NCBI GenBank assembly: GCA_031459235.1
Contig: JAVKIY010000025.1
Span: forward strand, 1-39,454
Direction: 5' to 3'
DNA: 39,454 nt
Origin: Fervidifonticultor_A tertius
GTDB lineage: Bacteria; Sysuimicrobiota; Sysuimicrobiia; Sysuimicrobiales; Humicultoraceae
The notes under the pieces are model-generated. The model was not told the DNA's origin. It was given only the letters and a program-made list of their open reading frames with translations, and did no database searches. The translations under genes were made by a program, and so were the position numbers. Shown here piece after piece: positions 1-7,608 of this stretch (position 1 is the stretch's first letter; every line of letters starts with the position of its first letter).

Positions 1-11
1 CCGGGCCGCGA

Positions 12-41
12 TTGACGGGCTTTTCGCCCGGTCCCTACAAT
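12..41 (+). promoter_or_regulatory. Sigma-70-type promoter of the paa operon
   Basis: TTGACG (12-17) and TACAAT (36-41) are separated by exactly 18 bp. Transcription would start near base 48, about 30 bases before the paaA start codon. The spacer contains an inverted repeat, CGGGC (16-20) and GCCCG (26-30) around TTTTC, which could bind a repressor. The same -35/18 bp/-10 layout recurs at four other transcription units in this window, which raises confidence. Confidence 0.75.
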
Positions 42-79
42 GAGGGCGACGTGCGAGGCCGCGACGGAGGGGGTGCGCC

Positions 80-1021
80 GTGACCGTTCCACCCGAAGCC
101 GCTGACGAGCCCGAGCAGCTCGGCGCCTTCGAGGCGCGCCTGGCCGCGGGCGACCGCGTCGAGGCCGGCGAGTGGATGCCCGCTCGCTACCGTGCCGAGT
201 GCCTTCGCCTCATCCAGATGCACGCTAACTCGGAGCTGATGGGCGCGCTACCCGAGCGCGAGTGGATCCCGCGCGCGCCGACGCTCGCCCGGAAGATGGC
301 GTTGGTCGCCAAGGTGCAAGACGAGATCGGGCACGCGCAGCTCCTCTACCGGGTGGCCGAGGACCTCGGCAAGCCTCGCACGCAGATGATCGAGGAGCTC
401 ATCGCCGGCGCCTCCAAGTTCCACAACGTCTTTCACTACCCGGCCGAGACCTGGGCGGACGTCGCGATCATTCAGGTCTTCGTGGATGGCGCCGCGATGC
501 AGACGCAGGGGTCGCTACGGTCGTGCTCCTACGCACCCTACGCCCGGGTCCTCAAGCGGATCTGCTACGAGGAGGACTTCCACATCCGGCTGGGGCTCGA
601 CAGTTTCCGGGCACTGGCCGAGGGCACGCCCAGGCAGCGCGCGATGCTGCAGGACGCCCTGGACCGCTGGTGGCAGCCGATCATGCACTTCTTCGGACCG
701 CGCGACCAGGTTTCGCCGCACCTGGAGACCATGATGCGGTGGCGTATCAAGGTGAAGACCAACGACGAACTCCGCCAGCAGTTCCTCAGGCAGTTCGTGC
801 CCGTCATCCAGGAGTACGGGCTACGCGTGCCCGACCCGGACCTGCGGTGGGACGAGACCGCGGGCCAGTACCGCTACGCGGAGCCCGACTGGGAGGAGTT
901 CCGGCGGGTGATCCGCGGCGAGGGGCCACGGACGAAGGCCCGGCTGGAGCTTCGCCAGCGCTACCACGCACAGCACCGCTGGGTCCGCGAGGCGGTCGCC
1001 CGGTGGGCACTGGCGGCCTGA
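80..1021 (+). CDS. paaA: 1,2-phenylacetyl-CoA epoxidase, catalytic subunit PaaA
   Basis: Catalytic di-iron subunit of the multicomponent monooxygenase that epoxidises phenylacetyl-CoA in aerobic phenylacetate degradation. The 313-residue product is of normal family length. The ferritin-like four-helix metal ligands are visible: Glu52 in NSELMG, DEIGH at residues 81-85 and EEDFH at 164-168. The GTG start at 80 is chosen because GGAGGGGG lies at 66-73. It is the first gene after the promoter at 12-41 and is followed 10 bp later by paaB. Identification is strong because paaB, paaC and paaD follow in the standard order. No reductase gene (paaE) is present in the window. Confidence 0.96.
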   Translation: MTVPPEAADEPEQLGAFEARLAAGDRVEAGEWMPARYRAECLRLIQMHANSELMGALPEREWIPRAPTLARKMALVAKVQDEIGHAQLLYRVAEDLGKPRTQMIEELIAGASKFHNVFHYPAETWADVAIIQVFVDGAAMQTQGSLRSCSYAPYARVLKRICYEEDFHIRLGLDSFRALAEGTPRQRAMLQDALDRWWQPIMHFFGPRDQVSPHLETMMRWRIKVKTNDELRQQFLRQFVPVIQEYGLRVPDPDLRWDETAGQYRYAEPDWEEFRRVIRGEGPRTKARLELRQRYHAQHRWVREAVARWALAA

Positions 1022-1031
1022 GGTCCCGCGG

Positions 1032-1334
1032 GTGAACCTGGCCGAGATCACGCCGGGCGCCGAAGGCGTCTTCGCGGTGTTCCGGCAGGAGACCAAGAAC
1101 GATCCCCACGTCCACGTCGGCGACGTCCATGCGCCGGACGCCGAGATGGCGCTGGTGCTCGCCAAGGAGCAGTTCGCGCGGCGCGACCCGTGCGTCAACC
1201 TGTGGGTCGTGCGCTACGCTGACATTGCGGCCACGTCGTACCGCGACGCCGACATGCTCGAGCCGTCCACCGACAAGAGCTACCGGTTCGGCGGGTCCTA
1301 CCGCGAACAGCAGCGGGTCTACCGCCGGCGGTGA
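1032..1334 (+). CDS. paaB: Phenylacetyl-CoA epoxidase subunit PaaB
   Basis: Small subunit of the phenylacetyl-CoA epoxidase complex. In the family it bridges PaaAC heterodimers and has no catalytic centre. The 100-residue product has the conserved family segments FRQETKNDPHVHVGDVHA near the N terminus and EQFARRDPCVNLWVV in the middle. Start is GTG at 1032. Its stop codon overlaps the start of paaC (TGATG), so the two are probably translationally coupled. Confidence 0.94.
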   Translation: MNLAEITPGAEGVFAVFRQETKNDPHVHVGDVHAPDAEMALVLAKEQFARRDPCVNLWVVRYADIAATSYRDADMLEPSTDKSYRFGGSYREQQRVYRRR

Positions 1335-2131
1335 TGGCGCTCTGGGCGGCGCCGGACGCGCCGGCGGTCCTGGGCGATGAGGCGCGGCGCGAGGCGCTGC
1401 GCGCGATGCTGCTCGCCTGGGCGGACGACGAGCTGATCCTGGGACACCGGCACTCCGAGTGGACCGGCTTCGCCCCGGACATCGAGTCCGACGTCGCGCT
1501 GTCGTCGATCGCGCAGGACGAACTCGGCCACGCGCGGCTGCTCTACGAGCAGGCCGCGGGCGCGGGGCAGACCCCGGATCGTCTCGCGTTCGGCCGGCCG
1601 CCCGAGGCGTTTCGCAACGCCACGCTCGTCGAGCGCGAGAACGGCGACTGGGCGGTCACCATCGTGCGCGCGTGGCTGTACGACTGCGCCGACGCCGTGC
1701 GTCTGGCGGTGCTCGCGGCCTCGCCGCTCGGGTCGTTCGCCGCGCTGGCGCGGACGCTGGAGCGCGAAGAAAAGTACCACCGGCTCTTCTCCGACGTCTG
1801 GCTCGACCGTCTGGCGCGCGCAGGCGACGACAGCCGCGGCCGCGTGCAGGACGCGCTCGACGCCCTGTGGGACGAGGCGCTGGCGCTGTTCGAAGCGCCG
1901 CCTGGCGAGGAGGCGCTCGTCGCCGCCGGGGCATTGGCGGCCGGCGCGGCCGAGCAGGCGGTCCGGTGGGTGTCCGCGGTGGAGCCCAGGCTAGGGGCGC
2001 TGGGCCTGCGAGTCCCGCCGGGGCGCGGGGTCCGCTCCGGCGGACGCAGCGGTCGGCACACACCGGCGCTGGCCGCGCTGCTGGACGAGATGACCTCGGT
2101 GTCGCGCTCCGACCCGGAGGCGCGTTGGTGA
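1334..2131 (+). CDS. paaC: Phenylacetyl-CoA epoxidase structural subunit PaaC
   Basis: Ferritin-like partner of PaaA in the epoxidase complex; in characterised systems PaaC is structural and PaaA carries the active di-iron site. About 265 residues. The homologous helix motifs are DELGH at about residues 62-66 and EREEKYH at about 143-149. The ATG at 1334 overlaps the paaB stop as TGATG; a GTG three bases upstream (1331) is the alternative start. The gene ends at 2131 and overlaps paaD by four bases (GTGA). Confidence 0.94.
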   Translation: MALWAAPDAPAVLGDEARREALRAMLLAWADDELILGHRHSEWTGFAPDIESDVALSSIAQDELGHARLLYEQAAGAGQTPDRLAFGRPPEAFRNATLVERENGDWAVTIVRAWLYDCADAVRLAVLAASPLGSFAALARTLEREEKYHRLFSDVWLDRLARAGDDSRGRVQDALDALWDEALALFEAPPGEEALVAAGALAAGAAEQAVRWVSAVEPRLGALGLRVPPGRGVRSGGRSGRHTPALAALLDEMTSVSRSDPEARW

Positions 2132-2643
2132 AGGGGCCGTCCGGCCCGGCCACGGCGCGCCCGCTGGAGGCCGCGGTCCTGCGCGCCCTGGCCGACGTGG
2201 AGGACCCCGAGCTCCCGATCACCGTCACCGAAATGGGGCTGGTGCACGCGGTCTCGGTGGACAAAGATGCGGTGCGCGTGGAGCTGCTGCCGACGTTCTC
2301 CGGATGCCCGGCCCTGGAGGTGATCCGCGAGCGCGTCCGGGGCCGCCTGGCGGCGATCCCGGGCGTTCGGGTCGTGGACGTCGTGTTCGTCTTCGAGCCG
2401 GCCTGGACCGCAGACCGTATGACCGACGCGGGACGCGCGCGGCTGCGGGCGCACGGCGTGAGTGTGAGCGGCGCTCGGCTCGCCGAGCCCGCCGTCTGCC
2501 CGCATTGCGGCTCGACCAACACGGTGCTGGAGAACCCGTTCGGCCCGACGCTGTGCCGCGCCATCTACTACTGCCGCGACTGCCGCAATCCCGTCGAGCG
2601 GTTCAAGCCCCCGTCCGACGACCCGCTCGTCCGCGGGCGCTGA
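2128..2643 (+). CDS. paaD: Phenylacetate-CoA oxygenase accessory protein PaaD (MIP18/DUF59 family with zinc ribbon)
   Basis: PaaD (PaaJ) is a maturation factor related to the MIP18/SufT family and is thought to help metal-centre assembly in the epoxidase system. The N-terminal DUF59 domain is clear: ALADVEDPELPITVTEMGLV, then FSGCPALEVI. A C-terminal zinc ribbon has CPHCG and later CRDC pairs. The GTG at 2128 overlaps the paaC stop; a TTG at 2125 is the only close alternative. It is the last recognisable paa gene; no PaaE ferredoxin reductase follows. 171 residues. Confidence 0.93.
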   Translation: MKGPSGPATARPLEAAVLRALADVEDPELPITVTEMGLVHAVSVDKDAVRVELLPTFSGCPALEVIRERVRGRLAAIPGVRVVDVVFVFEPAWTADRMTDAGRARLRAHGVSVSGARLAEPAVCPHCGSTNTVLENPFGPTLCRAIYYCRDCRNPVERFKPPSDDPLVRGR

Positions 2644-2659
2644 TCGCCCGCCGGCCGCC

Positions 2660-4060
2660 GTGCGCCGCCACGTCGTCCTCTGGCTGACCGGTGCGCTCGC
2701 GCTTGCCGCGGCGGTCGCCGCGCGGCCGCTACCCCTCTCACCCGACCTGCGGCCGGCGGCCTACCGCGCCGACCTCCTGGTCGCGGGCGGCAGCCCGGCG
2801 GGCGTCGCCGCGGCCGTGGCCGCGGCACGGCAGGGACTGGTGGTGGTCCTGGTCGAGCCCCGGCCATTCCTCGGGACCGTACTGACCGGCGCGATGCTCA
2901 ACATGTGGGACCTCAACCGCTATCCGGGTCAGCCCCAGCGGTTTTTGACCAAGGGCATCTTCCTCGAGGTCTACCGGGCGCTCGGTGGGGTGGTGTTCGA
3001 TCCGCACGACGCGCGGGCTGTGCTCCGGGCGAAGGTGGACGCGCACCCGGAGATCACCTCGCTGCTCGAGACGGAGATCGGCCGGCCGATCGTCGAGGGC
3101 GACCGCATCATCGGCGCGGTGATCCGGCGCCGCGGCGAACCGGAGACCACCGTCAGCGCGCCGGTGACCGTGGACGCCACCGACGACGGCGACCTGGCCG
3201 CCGTCGCCGGCGTCCCCTTTGTGCTGGGCCGGGAGGCGTCCGGGATCGACCGGCGGATGATGGCGGCCACGCTCCTGTTCCGGCTCGACGGCGTGGACTG
3301 GGCCGCGATCGTGGCGCACGCGCTCGCGCACCGGCACGGGCCGCAGCCCAGCGGTGTGTTCGGGGCCTACGCCTGGGGGTTCCGCGATGCGGTGGGCGAC
3401 TATGCGCCGGCCGACGAGCGTCTCTCGGCCCTCGACCTGAACCTCGGCCGCATGCCCGACGGCACGGTGTGGGTCAACGCGATCCAGGTGCACGACGTGG
3501 ACGGCACCGACCCGGTTTCGCGCGCCGAGGGTTACGCGCGGGCGGTGGCGGCGATTCCGGCGTTCCTCGCTCACCTCCGGGCGCGGGCGCCGGGGTTCGC
3601 GGGGGCGCGGCTGGTGGAGGTCGCGCCCGAGCTCTACATCCGCGAGACGCGGCACCTGCAGGGGCTCTACACGTTGACCGTCCACGACATCCTGCACAAG
3701 ACGGTCTTCTGGGACCGCGTGGCCGCGGCGTCCTACCCGATAGACGTCCACCCCTACGTCCGCGGGGAGCAACATCCCTACAAGGTTATGCGCCGGCCAT
3801 ACACGATCCCGCTGCGCGCGCTCCTGCCCGCTTCGATCGACGGCATGTTCCTGGCCAGCCGGGCCTTCTCGGCGACGTATCAGGCGGCGGCGTCCGCGCG
3901 CGTGGTGCCCACCACCATGGCGATGGGTGAGGCCGCCGGGGTCGCGGCTGCCGTCTGCGTCGAGCGCCGTGTGAGTCCTCATGCCCTCGCGGCCGACGTG
4001 CACCTGGTGCACGAGGTCCAGCGCCGCCTGGTGCGGGCCGGCGCGGTGATCGGCTTCTGA
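2660..4060 (+). CDS. Exported FAD-dependent oxidoreductase (FAD_oxidored family)
   Basis: The 466-residue protein has a basic start (MRRH) and a hydrophobic stretch of about 17 residues ending in Ala-rich sequence near residue 22, which looks like a signal peptide. A dinucleotide-binding fold follows at about residues 38-60 (VAGGSPAGVAAAVAAARQG). Later family features include the TVDATDDGDLAAVAGVPF segment. The substrate is unknown. The two arginines do not sit in a convincing Tat motif, which is odd for an exported flavoprotein. It starts 16 bp after paaD in the same operon, so a link to aromatic-acid metabolism is possible but unproven. GTG start at 2660; no close alternative was seen. Confidence 0.8.
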   Translation: MRRHVVLWLTGALALAAAVAARPLPLSPDLRPAAYRADLLVAGGSPAGVAAAVAAARQGLVVVLVEPRPFLGTVLTGAMLNMWDLNRYPGQPQRFLTKGIFLEVYRALGGVVFDPHDARAVLRAKVDAHPEITSLLETEIGRPIVEGDRIIGAVIRRRGEPETTVSAPVTVDATDDGDLAAVAGVPFVLGREASGIDRRMMAATLLFRLDGVDWAAIVAHALAHRHGPQPSGVFGAYAWGFRDAVGDYAPADERLSALDLNLGRMPDGTVWVNAIQVHDVDGTDPVSRAEGYARAVAAIPAFLAHLRARAPGFAGARLVEVAPELYIRETRHLQGLYTLTVHDILHKTVFWDRVAAASYPIDVHPYVRGEQHPYKVMRRPYTIPLRALLPASIDGMFLASRAFSATYQAAASARVVPTTMAMGEAAGVAAAVCVERRVSPHALAADVHLVHEVQRRLVRAGAVIGF

Positions 4061-4068
4061 GCCGCCAG

Positions 4069-4884
4069 GTGGCCCTGCCCGAGACGCTCGCCCTCGTCTA
4101 TCATGCGCGGGCGCGCTACCCCGACGAGGTCCCGCTCGCCGAGGTGTACCGTGACCTGGACATCGCCCCCGGCCGCGGGCGGCCGGCGGTCGCACTCAAC
4201 ATGGTGCAGACGCTCGACGGCGCACTCGCCGTCGGCGGCCGCGCGTGGCAGCTCGGATCGGAGGTCGACCACTACCTGTTTCGCACCCTGCGCGGCTGGG
4301 CCGACGCCGTGCTCTCTGGCGCGGGGACGCTGCGGGCGAACGACGTCGTGCCGTCCACGCACCCGGAACTGCAGGCGGCCCGCGCCGCCGCGGGCCGCCC
4401 GGCGAATCCCGCCGCGGTCGTCGTCACGCGCGCGGCCGCGTTCGGCGAGGATATGCTTCGCAAGCGCTTCTTCGGCGGCAGCGGGTTCCTCCCGGTGGTG
4501 ATGACGACCCCCCGCGCGCGGCCCGCGGACCTGGCCCGAGTCCGCGGTGCCGGGGCCGAGGTGATGGTCGTGCCGGCGCTGGCCGACGGCCGCGTGGACC
4601 TGACGGCCGGCTTACGGGCGCTGGCCGACCGCGGCGTCGCCCGCGTCGTGGCCGAGGGCGGGCCCGGACTCAACCGGAGTCTGGTGGAGGCGCGGCTGCT
4701 CGACGAGTTGTTCCTGACGCTGGTCGCGCGCGTCGCCGACGACGCGGCCGGGCCGGTGCTGCGCGGCCTGCTCGGCGGGGCGTCCGTGTCGCTGTCGTTG
4801 CGCAGCGAGCTCCAGTACCGGGCACCGGAGGTGCGGGAGTGGTACTTCCGCTTTGCGGTGTCGTATGCTGACGGATGTGGATGA
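4069..4884 (+). CDS. RibD C-terminal/DHFR-fold reductase family protein
   Basis: Stand-alone homologue of the reductase domain of RibD, which reduces a riboflavin intermediate with NADPH. Members outside rib operons often have unknown substrates. Diagnostic segments are ALNMVQTLDGALAVGG and WADAVLSGAGTLRANDV in the first third, and VVAEGGPGLNRSLVEARLLDE near the C terminus. 271 residues, GTG start at 4069, 8 bp after the flavoprotein gene. No other riboflavin gene is nearby, so a pyrimidine-reductase role should not be assumed. The 3' end overlaps the next gene by about 20 bases. Confidence 0.82.
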   Translation: MALPETLALVYHARARYPDEVPLAEVYRDLDIAPGRGRPAVALNMVQTLDGALAVGGRAWQLGSEVDHYLFRTLRGWADAVLSGAGTLRANDVVPSTHPELQAARAAAGRPANPAAVVVTRAAAFGEDMLRKRFFGGSGFLPVVMTTPRARPADLARVRGAGAEVMVVPALADGRVDLTAGLRALADRGVARVVAEGGPGLNRSLVEARLLDELFLTLVARVADDAAGPVLRGLLGGASVSLSLRSELQYRAPEVREWYFRFAVSYADGCG

Positions 4885-5350
4885 CATCACGGTGCTGGAC
4901 GCCGACTTGGACGACCCGCGTCACGCTCGGGCCGTGGTGGAGCTCATCGCGGCGTACGCCCGCGATCCCATGGGGCTGGGCCGCGACCTCGATGCCGGGG
5001 TCAGGGCCGCGCTCCTCGACGGCCTGCGGGCGCACCCGACGACGATGGTCGTGCTGGCGTTCGACGTGGACCGCCCCGTAGGCATCGCGGTGTGCTTCGT
5101 GGGGTTCTCGACGTTCGCGGCCCGGCCGCTGGTGAACATTCACGACCTGGCCGTGCTCCCGGACGCCCGCGGCCGTGGCGTCGGACGCCGGTTGCTTGAG
5201 CACGTGGAGGCGCGGGCCCGTGCGCGGGGCTGCTGCAAGATCACCCTCGAGGTGCTTGACCGCAACGAACCCGCGCTCCGGCTCTACCGGGCATTCGGGT
5301 TCGGCGGCGACGGCGGCGGGATGACCCGGTTCCTCCAGAAACGCCTGTAG
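4865..5350 (+). CDS. GNAT family N-acetyltransferase
   Basis: Acetyl-CoA-dependent acyltransferase of the GCN5-related fold, about 161 residues. Motif A is clear in the second half: HDLAVLPDARGRGVGRRLLE contains the R-G-R-G-V-G pyrophosphate-binding loop. It is followed by LEVLDRNEPALRLYRAFGF, typical of motif B. The substrate cannot be told from sequence. ATG at 4865 is preferred over the in-frame TTG at 4853 and GTG at 4877. The start lies inside the preceding reductase gene, implying coupling. Confidence 0.85.
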   Translation: MLTDVDDITVLDADLDDPRHARAVVELIAAYARDPMGLGRDLDAGVRAALLDGLRAHPTTMVVLAFDVDRPVGIAVCFVGFSTFAARPLVNIHDLAVLPDARGRGVGRRLLEHVEARARARGCCKITLEVLDRNEPALRLYRAFGFGGDGGGMTRFLQKRL

Positions 5351-5355
5351 GCCGC

Positions 5356-6531
5356 GTGCGAAGCGCGTCCCTGCCTGCTGCCTGGCTCGCCAACCTGGTC
5401 GCCTTCCTGTTCTGGACGGGCTGGCTCGCGGCCAGCCCGTTCCTGTCGCTGTACGCGACGGCGCTCGGCGCCGGCCCGGCGGCGGTCGGCGTGATCCTGG
5501 GCGGCTACCACATCGTCGGGTTGGTCCTCAGCCTCCCGGCCGGCGCCGCCTCCGAGCGCTGGGGGTCGGGTCGGGTGATGCTGACCGGGTGTGCGCTCGG
5601 CGTCGTCGGGACGCTCACCCTGGCGGCCAGCCGCGGGCTCGGGGCGCTGACGGCCGGGCTCGTCGTCGTCGGTCTGGCGCAGATCCTGATCTCCATCGGC
5701 ACCCAGGTCGAGACGATCCGCGCCGTGCCGCGTCCGGCGGTGGTGCACGCCATCGGGCGGTTCTTCTTCGTCACGTCGTTCGCGCAGATTCTCGGGCCCG
5801 CGGTCGGCGCGCTGGCGGTCGGCGAGGCCGACTACCGCGCGGTCTTCCTCGTCGGGGCCGCGCTCAGCGCGCTCGGGGCCGCGGTCTCCGTGCCCCCCGC
5901 GGGCCGGCCGCTCGACCCCGAGGGCGTGCTCGCCCGGCCGCCGGCCCTGGAGGCGGTCGCCTCGACGCTGCGCGACCGGCCGGGGATCCGCGCGGCGCTG
6001 CTGGTGACGCTGGCCGGCGACCTGCTCATGTCGTTCTGGTCGTCCTTCTACCCGCTGCTGCTGAGCGCCGGGGGCTACGGCGTGGGCGCGATCGCGACCT
6101 ACTTCTCGGTGCGCGCGATCGCCAACACCGCGGCGCGCCCGCTGATGACCGTGTTGATCGCGCGGTGGCCGCGGACGCACGTGCTGGTTGCAACTCTGCT
6201 CGTCGCCGGCGCGGCGGTGGCGACGATGCCGTTCGTGCGGGCGCCGGTGGTCATGGGCGCGGTCGTGCTGCTCTACGGCCTGGCGAACGGCATCTTCTTC
6301 ACGCTCGCCGCCGCGGTGGTCGCATCCGGGTTCCCGCCCGAGTCGGCCGGCGTGGGGGTCGGCACGCGGATTCTGATGAGTCGCGCCGGCGTCATCCTCG
6401 GGCCGATCCTGCTCGGCGTCGTCGCGCAGAGCCTCGGCTACGTCGCGGCCTTTCTCGCCGGTGCCGCGCTGCTGGCGGCGGTCGCGTTGCTCTACGCGCC
6501 GCGCCCGCAGCGGTTCCCGCGCGTCACCTAG
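5356..6531 (+). CDS. Major facilitator superfamily transporter
   Basis: 391-residue integral membrane protein with about twelve hydrophobic segments and the MFS layout. A short loop with GAASERWGSGRVM follows helix 2, at the position of the conserved MFS loop motif, and there is internal two-fold symmetry around residue 190. The substrate is unknown; position at the end of the paa-led operon would allow uptake or efflux of an aromatic acid. GTG start at 5356, five bases after the GNAT stop. Its TAG stop is part of a CTAG that also supplies the stop of the convergent DUF72 gene. Confidence 0.85.
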   Translation: MRSASLPAAWLANLVAFLFWTGWLAASPFLSLYATALGAGPAAVGVILGGYHIVGLVLSLPAGAASERWGSGRVMLTGCALGVVGTLTLAASRGLGALTAGLVVVGLAQILISIGTQVETIRAVPRPAVVHAIGRFFFVTSFAQILGPAVGALAVGEADYRAVFLVGAALSALGAAVSVPPAGRPLDPEGVLARPPALEAVASTLRDRPGIRAALLVTLAGDLLMSFWSSFYPLLLSAGGYGVGAIATYFSVRAIANTAARPLMTVLIARWPRTHVLVATLLVAGAAVATMPFVRAPVVMGAVVLLYGLANGIFFTLAAAVVASGFPPESAGVGVGTRILMSRAGVILGPILLGVVAQSLGYVAAFLAGAALLAAVALLYAPRPQRFPRVT

Positions 6532-7469
6532 CCGGCGAGCAGCGTCAGGAGCTCGCGGCCGTTGTGCGCGCCCTGGCCGCGGGCGTGGTTGTTGAACATG
6601 AGGTAGAGCGTGCGCACGCGGTCTGCGAGCCGCCGGGCATCCGCGGCCCACGCGCGCAGCTCGTCGAGGGAGTAGCGGTAGTCGTAGGCCCGGTCCGTGG
6701 ACGCCCGCCGCTCGAGCAGTGCCGGATTGCGGCCGTGGAAGCGCACCACCGACCAGTTCGCGGTCACCTCCACCTGCGGCGGCGGCAGATAGGCGGCCGG
6801 CACCAGGTCCGGGATCACGTAGGCGTAGCCGCGCTCGCGGAGGTAGCCGAGGAACGCCTCGCGGTGGCGGCGGTCCAACCAGTCCCGGTGGCGGATCTCC
6901 ACCGCCACCGGCCACGCGCGCAGGTAGGGTGTCCAGGCGTCCAGGTAAGCGAGCAGGTCGGGCGAGAACCCCTGACCTTTGGGGAACTGGAACAGCACGT
7001 ACCCCAGGCGGCGAGCGGAGGCGAACTCGGCGACGAACGCGGCAAAGTGATCCCAGGCCGCGCCCAGCGCTTCCTCCGGCACGCGGTCCCCGCGCAGCGC
7101 GCCGCGCCGCGCCGCCGGCGGCAGCAGCGCGGCGATCTTTGGGGGTAGCCTGCGCGGGTCCGTCTCGTGGCGGGTGAGCCACGCGAACGCCTTGACGTTG
7201 AAGACGAACCCCTCAGGGGTCCACGCCAGCCACTGCCGCGCCCGCTCCGGCGGCTGCAGCGCGTGATAGCTCGCGTCCACCTCCACGGTCGGGAAGACGG
7301 TGGCGTAGAACCGCAGACGGGCCCGGGGGTCGGTTCTTGTTCCGCGCGGGTAGAAGTCGCTGGCGACCACGCTGCGGTCGGCCCAGGAGCACGTGCCGAC
7401 GTAGAGATCGCACCCGCCAAGACGAATCGGGGCGCGGGAGACCGGCGAAGGGACGTCGAAAAGCTCCAC
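6528..7469 (-). CDS. DUF72 domain-containing protein
   Basis: Member of the DUF72 family, a TIM-barrel-like fold of unknown activity, about 313 residues. Recognised by VGTCSWADRSVVASDFYP at the N terminus, VDASYHALQP, FNVKAFAWLTRHE, LFQFPKGQGFSPD, VEIRHRDWL and the C-terminal LYLMFNNHARGQGAHN. The GTG at 7469 gives the usual family length; an in-frame GTG at 7526 is possible but falls on the opposing secD promoter. It is transcribed against the preceding operon, overlapping its last gene by four bases, and divergently from secD. No function is claimed. Confidence 0.88.
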   Translation of the reverse strand: MELFDVPSPVSRAPIRLGGCDLYVGTCSWADRSVVASDFYPRGTRTDPRARLRFYATVFPTVEVDASYHALQPPERARQWLAWTPEGFVFNVKAFAWLTRHETDPRRLPPKIAALLPPAARRGALRGDRVPEEALGAAWDHFAAFVAEFASARRLGYVLFQFPKGQGFSPDLLAYLDAWTPYLRAWPVAVEIRHRDWLDRRHREAFLGYLRERGYAYVIPDLVPAAYLPPPQVEVTANWSVVRFHGRNPALLERRASTDRAYDYRYSLDELRAWAADARRLADRVRTLYLMFNNHARGQGAHNGRELLTLLAG

Positions 7470-7519
7470 CGCGCACTCGGTTCGCCCGTCGCCCGCGGAG
7501 CCCTGCGGCGGCCGGGCGT

Positions 7520-7549
7520 TTGACACCGCGTTTCGGGCGCGGCTATAAT
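7520..7549 (+). promoter_or_regulatory. Consensus sigma-70 promoter of the secD operon
   Basis: A perfect TTGACA (7520-7525) and a perfect TATAAT (7544-7549) are separated by 18 bp. Transcription should begin near 7556. Such a full consensus is striking in DNA this rich in GC. It probably drives secD through the histidine phosphatase gene, since the intergenic gaps in that run are short. Confidence 0.88.
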
Positions 7550-7554
7550 GAGCC

Positions 7555-7575
7555 GGGCTTCGGCCCTCTTTTTTT
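7555..7575 (+). terminator. Terminator-like UUCG hairpin with T-run at the secD 5' end
   Basis: GGGC (7555-7558), TTCG (7559-7562) and GCCC (7563-7566) form a small hairpin with a stable UUCG tetraloop. It is followed by TCTTTTTTT (7567-7575). It sits at the predicted transcription start of the secD mRNA, too close to the 5' end to be a conventional terminator of that transcript. No upstream + strand gene ends nearby. It may be a 5' stabiliser or may stop spurious upstream transcription; function is inferred only. Confidence 0.45.
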
Positions 7576-7608
7576 GCCTCCCGACATGGTTCGAGGAAGG
7601 GGACCGGT

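Noticed and set aside
2660..2735. Twin-arginine signal on the FAD oxidoreductase
   Set aside because: The MRRH start lacks the S/T-R-R-x-F-L-K context; only a general export signal is supported.
2738..4195. A 485-codon antisense frame opposite the FAD oxidoreductase
   Set aside because: Codon-bias artefact; His/Arg/Gly-rich and unlike any family.
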